Below the pieces are notes generated by a model that was not told where the DNA came from, did not search any database, and was given only the letters and a program-made list of their open reading frames with translations. Below are positions 30,613-41,827 of a stretch of 64,000 nucleotides of DNA, piece by piece. Source of the stretch: Valencia hispanica (Eukaryota > Chordata > Actinopteri > Cyprinodontiformes > Valenciidae); NCBI GenBank assembly GCA_963556495.2, contig OY747702.1, forward strand, positions 52,973,286 to 53,037,285, given 5' to 3'. The first letter of the stretch is position 1; the number at the start of each line of letters is the position of its first letter. The position numbers and the translations under genes are program-made.

Positions 30613-33091
30613 GAAATGTGACATTTATAAATATATCAATGACATGGTGAAAATATTATTTTGAAAAATGAACCCCCCATTTCTTTTCCTCTTATGACAA
30701 GATAAATACCCCAAGTTATTACTGTTAATTTGTGTAACTGTAACTTTACAAGCAGCACCCCAACCTAAAGAAACAAAACAATGTGAACATATTTTTTTTC
30801 AAATTGATGTAAAGCAGACATTTGAATTTTACATAATTTCAGGTTTTCAACACTATGTGCTTATATTTAGATTTTTATTTGACTTCATCACTTTGAAATG
30901 CAGCATTTTGGTGAAATTTGTTAATTATGTGATTATGATCAGGTGTGAACATAGCTTCCCCCTCTTAGTGTTTTTGAGTCTCTTGTCATAAAGAACGTGA
31001 TTTAATGTATCAGTGTCACTTATACACAAAAGTACACTCTGACTTTAACTTTATTAAATGCAAATGAATCTTGCCTTAAATAGCAGCCTTTATTTTTTTC
31101 CTTTTGATGCAAACTTAAGAACCACCAGCAGAGGTCAGCATGGTCACAGTCAGAAAAATGAAAAGCTGTTTTCACATGTTTGCTGAATTACATTATCAGT
31201 ACTTGTAATAGTTACTGACTCAAGCAGAAGAATAAAAACACTTGGCTAGAAGTATGGCATTTTTAACATGAACTTCTCTAATGGAAACCCAGGGTCAGGT
31301 TAGAAAATAACCTCATTTTTGGGAGGGAAAGATTAAGAGCTTGAAGACGCGTCTGTTTTTTCCCCAAACAAGAGAAACAGGGAGGGTAAAACAGACATAT
31401 CTCCTGTACTTTACACCATTGTTCTCTTCAACCTCAACATGAAAGAACATAGAGCTTCGGCAGGAGATGCTTTTTCCTTCCTTCAGCTGTGTTATCGTTT
31501 ATTATCGATATCAAACAGACACACCGCAGAAGTCAAACACAAGCAAGCCCAAATCTCTTTCAAGTACCAACAATCTCGCCCCGGTTCTAAAACAATACGC
31601 CAACTGTAGCTGTCTGTGTGTTTACCAAGAGCAAGGAAGTCAGGAAGTATTGGCCAAACATAGCCGTTCTGTAAATAGATAGGACTTAATGCCTGCCCCG
31701 CACACATGCACGCAAACGCACACAATACAAACCCAAAACACAAGCAGCTGCACACAGATGGAGGCAGTTGTGTCCACATGCACAGGCAGGCAGCACATCC
31801 CCCCCAATGAAAGTCACACAAATACAAAATGAGCTCAGTCTTGCACGCAATTGTGTAGCCATTCATTCTTATTCAGTCAAAAACAAAAACATAGGAGGCA
31901 AACAAATACTCCATACCAGAGTTTAACACCCAGAAGTCAACTCACATATGAGGGAAGGCTGAGGATGCCACCTAATGGTCTATAATTAAACTACAACTAG
32001 AGAAATGAAATAATAAAGCCTAAGTAGGGTCAGAATGAAAAGATTCTTGTCCTATTACAGACAAATGCTGCTATCCTGATAATTCATAATAGTCATGATT
32101 TAGGAATAAGATTCTAGAGTTTGTTTCTCAACTTCATGGCATTTTTCACCTTAAAGCTTCAAATGGGGAGAGTAAATAGTGTTTTTGGCATGAGAAATTA
32201 AAACACTGAAATCTCGAATGCATTTTTACTACAGATACGAATCAATAATAAAATTTACATTCAAAACAGTTAAAATTTTAACTACCATGGACAATGACTG
32301 GGATTTTTTTTCACATTTTTACTTGCATTGTGAGTTTAATGTTGAAAAAGTTCAAGCCAACTATTTATAGGCAGTGATGTCAAGGAGTACGTTTCTGTGT
32401 TGCCTAATTCTGTAGACACCTGGTGAAGAACAGTGTGAGTACACATTCTTTTACAAATGATGCCATGCTTCAGAAAAGGAGGGAACACTTTTATAATGTG
32501 CTTTTCCCAATAGTGAGATTGTAAAAAAAAATGTTTTGCCACTTTTAGAGCATATTTGTCCAAATTTTCTCTTGATCTGCATGAAGTTGGATGCAGTCAC
32601 TAATTGGTGCTACTAATTTCAACTTTAAAAAAAAGAAAAAGTGTATAATATAGAAGTTTAGAATTGGGCCTGTTATGGCTCTCTTATATATACTGTAAAA
32701 TCTAACTATTCCTACCGGAATCAGATTAATAGTAACCTTTAGCCACACTCAACACTTCATTTTATTAACTTTTTATTTTTGTTTGCTTCATTCACTTAAA
32801 AGTGGCTCGTCACCACTGTTAATGCATACATCCACTGGCGTCAGTTTACTGGTTCAGGAGAGAAATCCCAAAATGTTTTGTTTGTTTTAATAATTTTCTA
32901 TCTTGCTGAGGAACTGAAATTTGGGGTTTCATTTTCTGCAAGCCGTAATAATCAAAATTAACAGAATTATTGTTTAAAAAAGTATCACTGTGTGTAACAA
33001 ATCTTTATGAGTTTCTCTCCAGTACGTTCTGGGCCCCATAGAGCCTAGGCTGATTTCAGTCTCTTGAATCAGGGATAGTAATGCTCCAAAC
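30613..33091. other. Unassigned AT-rich sequence
   Basis: Open frames at 31467-31682 and 31492-31866 lie on opposite strands over the same bases and show no domain. No repeats or RNA genes that I can support. Confidence 0.4.
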
Positions 33092-33316
33092 CAGGGGTGC
33101 CCAAGTCCAGTCCTCAAGAGCTACTCTACTGAAACGTTTAGTTAGATACATCCTTTATCACACCTGAACCAAATGAATGTCTTGTTACCAGGCCTCTGCA
33201 AAGCAGAATGACTGTTGATGAGGAAATTCTGTCATTTGGTTTGGGTCTGTAGGAGCAGGGATGTATCTAAAAGTTGCAGGACAGGAATTCGCAAAGACTG
33301 TAATTGGGCACTCCTG
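33092..33316. mobile_element. Complete short MITE, 225 bp
   Basis: Ends CAGGGGTGCCCAA and TTGGGCACTCCTG are inverted repeats differing at one base. The inside carries the CCAAGTCCAGTCCTC and ACCAGGCCTCTGCA segments, also seen at 46989-47110. The end style suggests a hAT-mobilised MITE. Flanking 8-mers do not match. Confidence 0.8.
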
Positions 33317-34349
33317 CTTGTTGTGCAACAATAGGTCTGTTCTGGCTATGAATAACTATGAATAGTTGCTTAGGGTATTATTAATATCAAAATTATCAAG
33401 TCAGGGCACCATCCTGGAATTGAGGAAATGATAATAATAGCCAAATAGTTCAGTCTAAGTTATTGTTTAGAAAAACCTGCCTGATAAGGCTGAGGTATTA
33501 AAATAATAATAGAAGGAGTAAGCTCAGCACTGGTGTTTTTCGAACAGCAAGTTCACATGTATAGAGAACAATAACAATCGACTTTCCAAAACACAAGACT
33601 CCAGTCAAAATACTTTAACCAATAAACTCACTAAGCTAGTAATTCACAACTAAACTACAAAGTAAAAGAAGAATAAATAATAAAACTACCAAAAGTAAAA
33701 CAGTAAAAAATGTACTGTACTAATAAGCAAAGAAGTAGAAATAATAACCAGTAAATTCATAGTGATGTCATAGTCCAGTATGAAAATGTTTGAGTTTATT
33801 TAAAATGCGGACAACACTTATTAATGAACATGTACATGTAAATATGCAAGATTATAGCCTATGGCTAATTTCCATCTTTAGTCCCTTCGGCAGGTTGATG
33901 TCAAAAACAAAATAATAAAATCAATAAAACAACAGTCACAAGTGGAAAAGTTTGCTTTCATGGCCAGTATAAGCGGGAGGAGTAAATACAGAGAGACAGG
34001 AAAAACCAAAACAATTGCACAACTAATATAAAATGCTATCTTAAATGCACAATACTCAATATATATTACATTAATTAAATACCAATAATGGCAATTTTAT
34101 GATACTGGAGGTGCCCATTTTTAAGAGTATAAAGTGTGTATTGTCTTGCACGTTGCCCTAATACCTAAAAAGTAAATAAATATATAATCAATAGCAAAAT
34201 TATTAATATGGGAAAGGAAGTAATAGTAATGATAATAACACAGAGATATTTTTACATATACTCAATAGAAATGGCAGGTGATACCCCAACAACTAGCTAA
34301 CATTAAACAAGTAGGCACAAACTAGGCACAGTTGTGGCAACAGTGACTA
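33317..34349. other. Unassigned AT-rich sequence
   Basis: No open frames of note and no recognisable element. Confidence 0.4.
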
Positions 34350-34839
34350 CGTTTACATGCAGCCAATATTCGGATTATGGTCGGGTTAAGGTCACTATTC
34401 GGGTTTCTGAAACCTTTGAGAGAATAACCCGCTTACATGCATGAGCAGAGAGAGTTACTCCTGTATACATGGAATTTGTAATCAATTGGCATATCCCGAT
34501 GTAAACGGCGGCGCACGGTTAACGTCAGGACATAAGAACCACCGTAAGGCGCAATATGTGTCATTTCTGATTCTTCTTCCGCATACAGGAAGTTCCTTTA
34601 CTCAAAAGACCAAGATTCCTTGCAAATAGAACATGCGCAGAACACAAATCAATGTTCATTTTGATGGGGATATGCCGACACGTGTTTACATGACCAAATA
34701 TTCGGGTTAGAAAAGGGGTACCCCAGGGCAATTTTCGGGGGTTTTAAAACCAGAATATGAGCATATTCTGGTGTTTACATGGCCATGCGTAACCGGGTTA
34801 TTGCTAATATTCCGGTGTTGAACGGGTTGCATGTAAACG
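34350..34839. mobile_element. MITE with CGTTTACATGCA termini, 490 bp
   Basis: The perfect 12-bp inverted ends CGTTTACATGCA (34350-34361) and TGCATGTAAACG (34828-34839) enclose non-coding sequence with several internal CGGGTT/AACCCG motifs near both sides. The termini share GTTTACAT with the MITE at 13988. Target duplication is not evident. Confidence 0.75.
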
Positions 34840-36125
34840 CAGCCAGTCTAGTTCTTCCAATAGCCAAGCTTAAAGATGTTTGGTAAAGGAGATCGGAGTC
34901 GGGAGTTCACGTATTGTGTTGGATATTGAATTCAAAGTGTGAGAAGCACGAACAGAAAAAGTGGCTTGACTAAAGGCACTCTTTCTAAAACTGAACTACA
35001 CAGTCACCTCTAGAACCAGCTCTTGTTGATCTTTTTCTGGGTTTTTTAAGAAATTTTTGTAATGGAAGAGGGGCTTTGCCATGGTAAATTTTGTAAATCA
35101 AAATAGCGTCGGTGTATTTAACAGGTTTGTCCCAGCTTTAGCGCTTATGTTTTTTTAATATCTGACAGTGATGGTATGTTTTTGGTTTGTTGTCCAATAA
35201 TTTCAGAGCTTGTTTGTAAACTATTTCAATCGGCTTTAGTGTTGTCTTACAGGCCGATGCCCAACTAGTTACGCAATAGGACATGTGTGACATGATCATT
35301 GTATCAAAATACAATTTTGCTGATTCAAGTTAGATTGTTTCTAATAAACCCAAAGTTGGACAAGGTAAACTTAATTCTATTCACAGTGTTTTTATCTGTT
35401 GTTTAAAAAGAAGTTGTGAATCAAGAGTGATTCCAAGGTATTTAAACTCTTGTACCACCTCAATTGTTTTACCTTGCACAGAAACATGGGGATCATTGCC
35501 AGTATTTGCTCTTTTTCAGAAGTACATACACACAGTCTTGGATATGTTCAAGTATAGTTGGGATTTCTCAAGCCAGTAATGCACATTTGTCATAGTATCT
35601 GTCAATTCTTGCGTAGCTTGTTTTTTATCCTTTGCATGGACATACAGAACAGCATCATCGGCATACATTTGGCAGGTGACATTGGAAGGACAACTTGGCA
35701 GATCATTTATAAACAAACTGAAAAGTAGTGGACCTAGCACTGATCCCTGTGGTACCCCAAGATTGTTGTTATGGGATAATGACTTTATGTTCTGTATCTT
35801 AACACACTGTGATCTTGCAGATATATATGATTAAATCCAATTCAGAGTACTTGGGGAGAAATTAAAACTAAACAGTTTGGTCAACAGTATTTGGTGTTTA
35901 ATGGTGTCAAACGCTTTTCTGAGATCGATGAAAACAGCACCAGTGACACCGCCTGCATCCAGCTTTGATTTTATGTTTTCTAAAAAGAAGCAAACCGCCA
36001 TTTCAGTAGAATGATGTTTTCTTTTTTAAAGGTTTTTGGGCCTGAGTGACCTTTATTGATAGTGGACAGAGTTTTGAAGGGGGAGAGAGGTGGGAGAAGA
36101 CATGTGGCAAAGGTCCCCCAGGACG

Positions 36126-36136
36126 GGACTCAAACC
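36126..36136 (-). promoter_or_regulatory. Pol III B-box of the SINE
   Basis: GGTTTGAGTCC on the minus strand matches GGTTCGANTCC with one change. The spacing to the A-box is tRNA-like. Confidence 0.8.
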
Positions 36137-36189
36137 GGGGACAGCCGCGTCGAGGACCAAAGCCTCTGCACATGGGGTGCCCGCGCTAA

Positions 36190-36200
36190 CCACTACGCCA
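36190..36200 (-). promoter_or_regulatory. Pol III A-box of the SINE
   Basis: TGGCGTAGTGG on the minus strand, 11 bases from the SINE 5' end, matches the tRNA A-box consensus. Confidence 0.8.
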
Positions 36201-36516
36201 CGCAACACCCCAGAATGATGTTTTCTAAAGCCAAATTGCGTCCTGTTCAGGGTATTTGGGCTATTGTTAAGATAATCTAAAATTTGCTCTGCTACTATTT
36301 TTTCCAAGACTTTGGAGACTACTGGAAGTATGCTTATCGGTCTGTAGTTGCTGGTTATTTCAGGATTTAACAGTTTATTGAAGGCATGTAGAATTGAATG
36401 GTCTGGGGAGAGGCGTCGCCGAAGACCCGGAGGAAGACTCAGTGTGGGGGTGCAGTCTTCGGGAAATTCTCTTTCCGAGCCTGCTCAGGACCCCCCAAAA
36501 GGTCTTGTCGGAGAGA

Positions 36517-36903
36517 TTAACAGAGAAGAGAATGAGCGTGGCGCAGATCGTGTAGATTATTACAAATGTAGGTTTGGTATGCTGAAGAGGACCAATGACC
36601 TAAGATTTGGATGATGTCTGATATCCCTGACCTGGCGGCTGAGGTAGCTGCACCTAGGCGGATTGAATGGACGGAGTAAAAATCGTGGGGAGCGGGGCTA
36701 CCCGATTCGGTAATGAAAAGTGGGTCGAATGGAGAGGCGTTAGCAGATGATCGAGACTGAATTTAGCAGGTGATGGATTCGTAGGGGCTGAGGCTAGAAC
36801 TAAGGCGGAATAAGTGTATTTGGACGGAGGTGCCGAGCTGGTCTGTTTTACTTCTACGTAGGGTGTCCTGACTAAGGATTGAAATGTCTGAGAGACATGG
36901 GTG
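36517..36903 (-). pseudogene. Tyrosine recombinase, C-terminal catalytic half
   Basis: The minus frame from 36903 starts HPCLSDISILSQDT, has RRSKTDQLG, and later HSIRLGAATSAARSG, IIQILGHWSSSAYQTYI, ending at TAA 36517-36519. HxxR, GHW and the final Tyr are the catalytic signature of tyrosine recombinases, which insert DNA circles without making target duplications. It is in frame throughout except for one TAA after YESITC near 36766. The N-terminal half is at 40554-40868, with an L2 LINE inserted exactly between. Related enzymes are found in DIRS/Ngaro retrotransposons and Cryptons; which one applies cannot be decided here. Confidence 0.75.
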
Positions 36904-37621
36904 AATTCAATTGAGTTTCAATTCAGTTTATTTATATAGCGCCAATTCACAACAGATGTCATCTCAAGGCACTTAACAAGAAGTCATTTCAATACATTTA
37001 TACAAACATTCCAATCAGTTAAAAAGTTTCCTATTTAAAGAATCCCAGCAGATTGCGTCAGTCATTGGCGTGAGGTTGGGCCCCGTTGATGCAGACTTTC
37101 CAACCACAGCAATCCTTCTGCAATCCCTCATACTGAGCAAGCATGTAGACGGTGGAGAGGAAAAACTCCCCTTTAAAAGGAAGAAACCTCCAACAGAACC
37201 AGGCTCAGTAGGAGCGGCCATCTGCCACGACCGTCTGGGGGTTTGAGAAGACAGAGCAGAGACACAGAAGGAACAGAAGATCTGATATAAGAGTAATTTC
37301 TATGTTACAGAAAGTAAAAACGTTGATAACAGGACACAGTGGATGTTCAGTTACTGGGAGGATCATCCCAGTCGATGCCCCCCGTCCAACAGGGCATTGC
37401 AGCCAAGCAGGATACCAGACCAGGTATATCTTGTATGGAGAGAAAAACACTGAGAGAAAACAAAGTTAACAGTCGAAATAACAGAATGTACTGTAATACA
37501 ACTGGAGAGTCGTAGGAGAAAAGGAAGTAGCAGAGTGAAGAAAATTGGTAAGTCTGTCCTCCAGCAGTCTAAGCCTATAGCAGCATAACTACAGAGATAG
37601 CTCAGGATGACCTTAGCCACT

Positions 37622-37903
37622 CTAACTATAAGCTTTATCAAAAAGGAAAGTTTTAAGCCTGGCCTTAAAAGTAAACAGAGTGTCTGCCTCACGGACTAAA
37701 GCTGGGAGCTGTTTCCACAGGAGAGGAGCCTGATAACTAAAAGATCTGCCTCCCATTCTACTTTTAGAAATCCGAGGAACTACAAGTAAACCTGCAGTCT
37801 GAGAGCGAAGTGTTCTGTTAGGCACATATGGAACAATTAGATCTCTGATGTATGATGGAGCTTGATTATTAAGGGCTTTGTATGTAAGAAGAAGGATCTT
37901 AAA
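37622..37903 (-). pseudogene. L2-II C-terminal domain beyond the shared stop, copy B
   Basis: After the TAA at 37904-37906 the reading goes on as FKILLLTYKALNNQAPSYI and PNRTLRSQTAGLLVVPRISK, SRMGGRSFSYQAPLLWKQLP, LFTFKARLKTFLFDKAYS. This is the standard end of L2 proteins. It is open in the 37622-37825 frame, which makes the upstream TAA the only break in this part. Confidence 0.8.
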
Positions 37904-40183
37904 TTATATTCTGGATTTAACAGGGAGCCAATGAAGGGAAGCTAAAACAGGAGAAATGTGATCTCTCTTTTTAATATTCATCAGAACTCTTGCTGCCGCA
38001 TTTTGGATCAACTGAAGGCTTTTAATGGCATTTTGTTGACTTCCTGATAGTAAATAATTGCAGTAGTCCAGCCATGAGGTAACAAATGCATGGACTAGTT
38101 TCTCAGCATCACTCCTGGACAGGATGTTTCTAATTTTAGCAATATTCCGGAGGTGAAAGAAAGAAATCCTAGAAACCTGTTTAATATGGGATTTAAATGT
38201 CAAGTCTCGGTCAAAAATAACGCGGAGGTTCTTTACGTAATTACTGGGGGCCAATTTAATGCCATCCAGATGAAGTGATTGCCTAATCAGTTTCTGTTGA
38301 AGAACTTCTGGTCCAAAGACAGCAACTTCTGTCTTGTCAGAATTTAAAAGCAAAAAGTTTAGGGTCATCCATGTTTTTATGTCTTCCAGACATGCCTGTA
38401 ATCTACCTACCTGACTGGGTTCATCAGGATTTATGGATAAATATAGTTGTGTATCATCGGCATAGCTGTGGAAATTTATCCCATGCTGTCTAATGATTCT
38501 ACCAATTGGGAGCATATATATGGTGAACAGAATTGGTCCAAGCACAGAACCCTCTGGAACTCCACAAGTAACCCTTGAGAGTGAAGAAGATTTATTATTT
38601 AGATGAACAAACTGGAATCTATCAGACAAATATGATTTAAAGCAGCCTAGTGCTGTTCCTTTGATCCCTGCAACATGTTCAAGACTTTCTAAGAGAATAT
38701 TTTTATCGACTGTGTCAAAAGCAGCACTGAGATCTAACAAAACCAGAACAGAGACAAGTCCATTATCTGAGGCCATGAGAATATCATTAGTAACCTTCAC
38801 CAGTGCTGTTTCAGTGCTATGATGGGCTCTAAAACCTGACTGAAACGCTTCAAACAGCTCGTTACTGTTTAGATGCTCACAGACTTGATTAGCAACAATT
38901 TTCTCAAGGACTTTGGATAAGAAAGGAAGGTTAGATATAGGTCTGTAATTCACTAAGTCATCTTGATCAAGGGAAGGTTTCTTGAGTAAAGGTTTAATTA
39001 CAGCTATTTTAAATTCTTGTGGTACGTATCCGTTTACTAAGGATAGATTCATAATATCCAAAATGGGGCCAGGAACCAAATGGAACACTTCTTTAAATAA
39101 TTTGGTTGGGATTGGGTCCAACATACAAGTTGAAGGTTTAGATGAGGTTAATATTTTTGATAATTCCGAAAGCTCGACTGAATCAAAACAGCCTAAGCAC
39201 AACTGAGGTTCTACAATTCTTTCCGATACTGCCTCATTTACTGAGGAAGAAGTAATCATGTTTGGGAGGATGCCAATGATTTTATTTTTAATAGAATTAA
39301 TTTTATTTATGAAGAATCCCATAAAATGATCACTGCTAAGAGCTGGGGGAATAGTTGGCTCAACAGAGCTATGACTCTGTGTAAGTTTGGCAACTGTACT
39401 AAAAAGAAACCTAGGATTGTTTTTATTCGCCTCTATTAATGATGAAAAATATGCTGTTCTAGCTTGTCGAAGGGTCTTTTTATACAGCAGTAGACTGTTA
39501 TTCCAGGTTAAATAGGAATCCTCTAGGTGTGTAGAGCGCCATTTTCTCTCCAACTTCCTAGTATTCTGCTTTAAAGTACGCAACTCTGCGTTAAACCAAG
39601 GAGTCAGCCTCCTATGGCTAACCACTTTCTTTTTTAAGGGGGCTACACTATCTAATGCCAAACGCAATGAGGACGTAACGCTGTGAACCAGACCATCAAT
39701 TTCTGAAGGGTTAGAGATAGAATTGTTGCCATCCACTGTGTTATCCTGAGACACTAAAGAAAGTAAGAATGGAACAGATTCTTTAAAAATTGTTACAGCA
39801 TTGTCTGATAAAGCTCAACTATAATGAAATTTTCTTTCGGATTTAAGATGGTCAGCCAAAGTAAATTCAAAAGTTATTAAGAAGTGGTCAGACAGGACCG
39901 GGTTATGTGGGTGGACTGTTATTTCCTCACACTCAATACCGTATGTCAGTACAAGGTCCAAAGTGTGTTTGCCCGAGTGGGTCGATCCCTGTACTTTTTG
40001 AGTAAAGCCAATTGAGTCTAAAATAGCACTAAAGGCTGCATTTAGTTCAGTATCCACATGAATATTGAAGTGCCCCACTATAATAACCCTATCAGTATTT
40101 AATACTAAATCAGATAAAAAATTTGAGATCTGATCCAAGAATTGAGAGTAAGGGCCTGGTGGACGATACAAAACCACAAACAA
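37904..40183 (-). pseudogene. L2-II endonuclease/reverse transcriptase, copy B
   Basis: One frame of 760 codons contains only a single internal stop (TGA, 39815-39817). The endonuclease C-half is at 40183-39860 (YRPPGPYSQFLDQISNF, HFNIHVDTE, KHTLDLVLTYG, LSDHFLITF); GHFN replaces the usual GDFN, so a catalytic Asp is lost. The linker (RRLTPWFNAELRTLKQNTRK) follows, then fingers, motif A (LLDLSAAFDTVDKNILL), motif B as GVPEGSVLGP (Q to E) and motif C YADDTQLYL. It ends at a TAA shared with copy A. The first half of the endonuclease is deleted. It is a young but dead copy. Confidence 0.9.
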
Positions 40184-40309
40184 AAATGGTCATAATGTTT
40201 TGCAACTTGGATATTTATTTTTATGATATTTCCATAATTTGCTTTTGTTGGCTTAACTTTTAATCCATTTAATTTTGGCCGTGGGCAAGACACTGTTTCT
40301 ATAGGGTAA

Positions 40310-40553
40310 TGGGTGAGTTACAGTACAGAAGCAGCAGAGAGGTGGGTTAAACTACGACTCTGCTTCCTGGTCTGGACCCTGGGTTGTCAGTGTTTTGGAG
40401 GACTAATAAATTTGGCCATATTCCTAGAAAGAAGAGCTGCTCCATCCAAAGTGGGATGGATGGCGTCTCTCCGGATCAGACCAGGTTTTCCCCAAAAAGT
40501 TCGCCAGTTATCAATGTAGCCCACATCGTTTGCAGGACACCACCCAGACAACC
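40310..40553 (-). pseudogene. Esterase-like (SGNH) remnant of L2-II
   Basis: The minus strand reads [20 protein letters not shown] and [16 protein letters not shown] before a stop. The Asp-x-x-His in RRDAIHP is the C-terminal catalytic pair of SGNH-type esterases, which form the N-terminal part of L2/CR1 proteins. Further down (about 40200-40290) CPRPKLNGLKVKPTKANYGN and IIKINIQ belong to the stretch before the endonuclease. Then the sequence jumps into mid-endonuclease at 40183, so an internal deletion removed the first half of that domain. Confidence 0.6.
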
Positions 40554-40868
40554 ATGAATGGAAGGGTTGTGTCTAGAAGAGAAGGGGGAAAACTCAGAAC
40601 AACGCAGGAAACCGAAATAAGCGAGCAAGCGCATGGACTGAAGCGTTAGGTCGATGAAGGGGGATAAATAACCGCAACAAAGCGTTAGAATGCAACGGGT
40701 GCGGAGGTCGGAGGTGAGTGGTAAGCGATGAGCAGCGGAGTGTTGTTCTAGCTTTTTAAGACCTTTCAAAAACATTGAAACGTGGCTATGGTCGAGAGCT
40801 GGACAGGGGTTACCTGTTGCCAGCTTGATCAAGAAGCTGATTCCTGATAGATAAGATTTAATGGTGGA
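40554..40868 (-). pseudogene. Tyrosine recombinase, N-terminal half
   Basis: The frame reads STIKSYLSGISFLIKLATG, VSMFLKGLKKLEQHSAAHRL, PLTSDLRTRCILTLCCGYLS, MRLLAYFGFLRCSEF and ends NPSIH at the L2 junction. STIKxYLSGI starts the core-binding domain, and FLRCSEF carries the first catalytic arginine. It joins, in sense and frame, the HPCLSDIS start of the half at 36903. Its own 5' side fuses at 40868 with a LINE fragment, so the recombinase lacks its first part. Together the halves show all four residue types of the active site, separated by 3.65 kb of L2. Confidence 0.75.
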
Positions 40869-41200
40869 TACGCGGATATAAAGTGATTCTATTGATTTGA
40901 GTGTGTTCATACCAGTCAATGTCCAACTTGTACAACAATATTTAATATGTGATAGAATCATAGAATGTAAAAACACTTTGGCAGCTCCAAATGGTATAAA
41001 TTGACAAATTTGTTTAAAATTTTCGTAGATTAAATTTTACTGTATTCAATATTCTTTTAAAATGTTTTTTAAAACTTAATGTGGAGTCAAGGGTCACACC
41101 AAGGTACTTAAATTCCGAGACGATTTCTAATTCCTCTCCTCTTAAAAATACACCAGATTGTTTTATGTCGCGGGACTCTTTAGTGAAAATCATACAAAAT
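40869..41200 (-). pseudogene. LINE C-terminal fragment (same family as 34855-36395)
   Basis: The minus strand reads MIFTKESRDIKQSGVFLRGE, ELEIVSEFKYLGVTLDSTL and, after breaks, MILSHIKYCCTSWTLTGMNT and LKSIESLYI. These are the segments after the polymerase of the LINE family seen at 34855-36395. It is truncated at both ends. At 40868 it abuts the tyrosine recombinase. Confidence 0.7.
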
Positions 41201-41827
41201 GGAGCAAACAGGTTAGCTGAGGTTCAGGAGCAAGGCCACGCCTCAATCCCGCTTCATAAATCCTAATCAGTCTTAACTCGATTCACCCGGTACCTCACAC
41301 CTGCTCGACGTCTCTAACCAGGATACACATATAAACTGCCTGCCCTTCATCCCTCGTCTGTCTCGTTCGTTTTCACGCGATCATTTCGGACTTCTGCGTG
41401 TCATTTGTGCTCGCTTACCTCGCTCAAAGCTCCTGCTTCGTTGTTTCCCGGACGAGGAGTTGCTCCGCGGTGGTCCCGCATCTCCCGGGGCATCTCCTCG
41501 GCTCATCGTTCGCCAACTTTCCCGCCGTGTACGGCTTTCCTCGAGCCAGCAGGATACCGGCCGGTCTTCCCCGGCCCCTGCTCCTTCACCCCAGATCTCG
41601 TGGCCAGATCTATTTCCCACCCTGATCGCTCCAGCCTCTTACGGCTGCTTGGGCCAGCTTCCCTCCTCTTCTGCCTCGTCTCGGAGCTTCCGTCTTCGGC
41701 TCAAGCTGTCGCCCACGCGCCTTCATGCCGCTGCTTTGGCTCAGCCGGGCCGGGCTCGCCCTCCTCCATCCTCTGGGCCTCCCCACCCGCTCGGTGTTCC
41801 CCGGTTGCAGCTCCGAGCCGCCCCAAC
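41201..41827 (+). other. GC-rich leader of an unidentified element
   Basis: Contrasts sharply with its AT-rich surroundings. From 41275 it has the look of an LTR or leader of a YR or gypsy retroelement (ATAAACTGCCTGCCC near 41331 as a possible TATA region, then pyrimidine-rich GC DNA). Overlapping Pro/Ser/Arg-rich frames on both strands are likely composition effects. It leads into the SAP-like ORF. Confidence 0.35.

Larger units (their letters stand above)
36023..36211 (-). mobile_element. tRNA-derived SINE, 189 bp
   Basis: The minus strand starts GGGGTGTTGCGTGGCGTAGTG and ends in an A-rich tail (T-run at 36023-36028 on the plus strand). A-box TGGCGTAGTGG lies at 36190-36200 and B-box GGTTTGAGTCC at 36126-36136, the split promoter of RNA polymerase III. 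Identical 15-bp duplications AGAATGATGTTTTCT flank it (36008-36022, 36212-36226). It sits in the motif just before RT motif A of the LINE at 34855-36395 and is younger than it. Confidence 0.9.
34855..36395 (-). pseudogene. LINE reverse transcriptase and C-terminal domain, split by a SINE
   Basis: The minus strand reads, from 36360 down: NYRPISILPVVSKVLEKIVA, NRTQFGFRKHHS (SINE here), FIDLRKAFDTIKHQILL (motif A), [20 protein letters not shown] (motif B), MYADDAVLYVHAK (motif C), LYLNISKTVCMYF and, after frame breaks, MSHMSYCVTSWASACKTTLK and YHGKAPLPLQKFLK. All polymerase motifs are intact in sequence, with one TAA after TLNWI near 35833 and frameshifts after 35520. The 5' part (endonuclease, ORF1) is absent. 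A second, shorter piece of the same family is at 40869-41200. Confidence 0.85.
36904..40553 (-). mobile_element. L2-clade LINE family II, copy B
   Basis: The most complete L2-II copy. The minus strand runs from an esterase-like remnant (about 40310-40550), across a damaged endonuclease start, into the 760-codon endonuclease/reverse-transcriptase frame (40183-37904). The C-terminal domain and 3' UTR follow, to an ATTGA-type tail at 36904-36935. It is inserted inside a tyrosine-recombinase gene; an imperfect TGTCT-containing duplication of about 11 bp flanks it. The 3' UTR matches copy A closely. Confidence 0.9.

Noticed and set aside
36126..36200. A tRNA gene (A- and B-box on the minus strand)
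   Set aside because: The rest does not fold as a tRNA, an A-rich tail and target duplications are present, so it is a SINE.
40313..40519. Plus-strand frame starting MSYSTEAAERW
   Set aside because: Antisense of the L2 esterase-like remnant.
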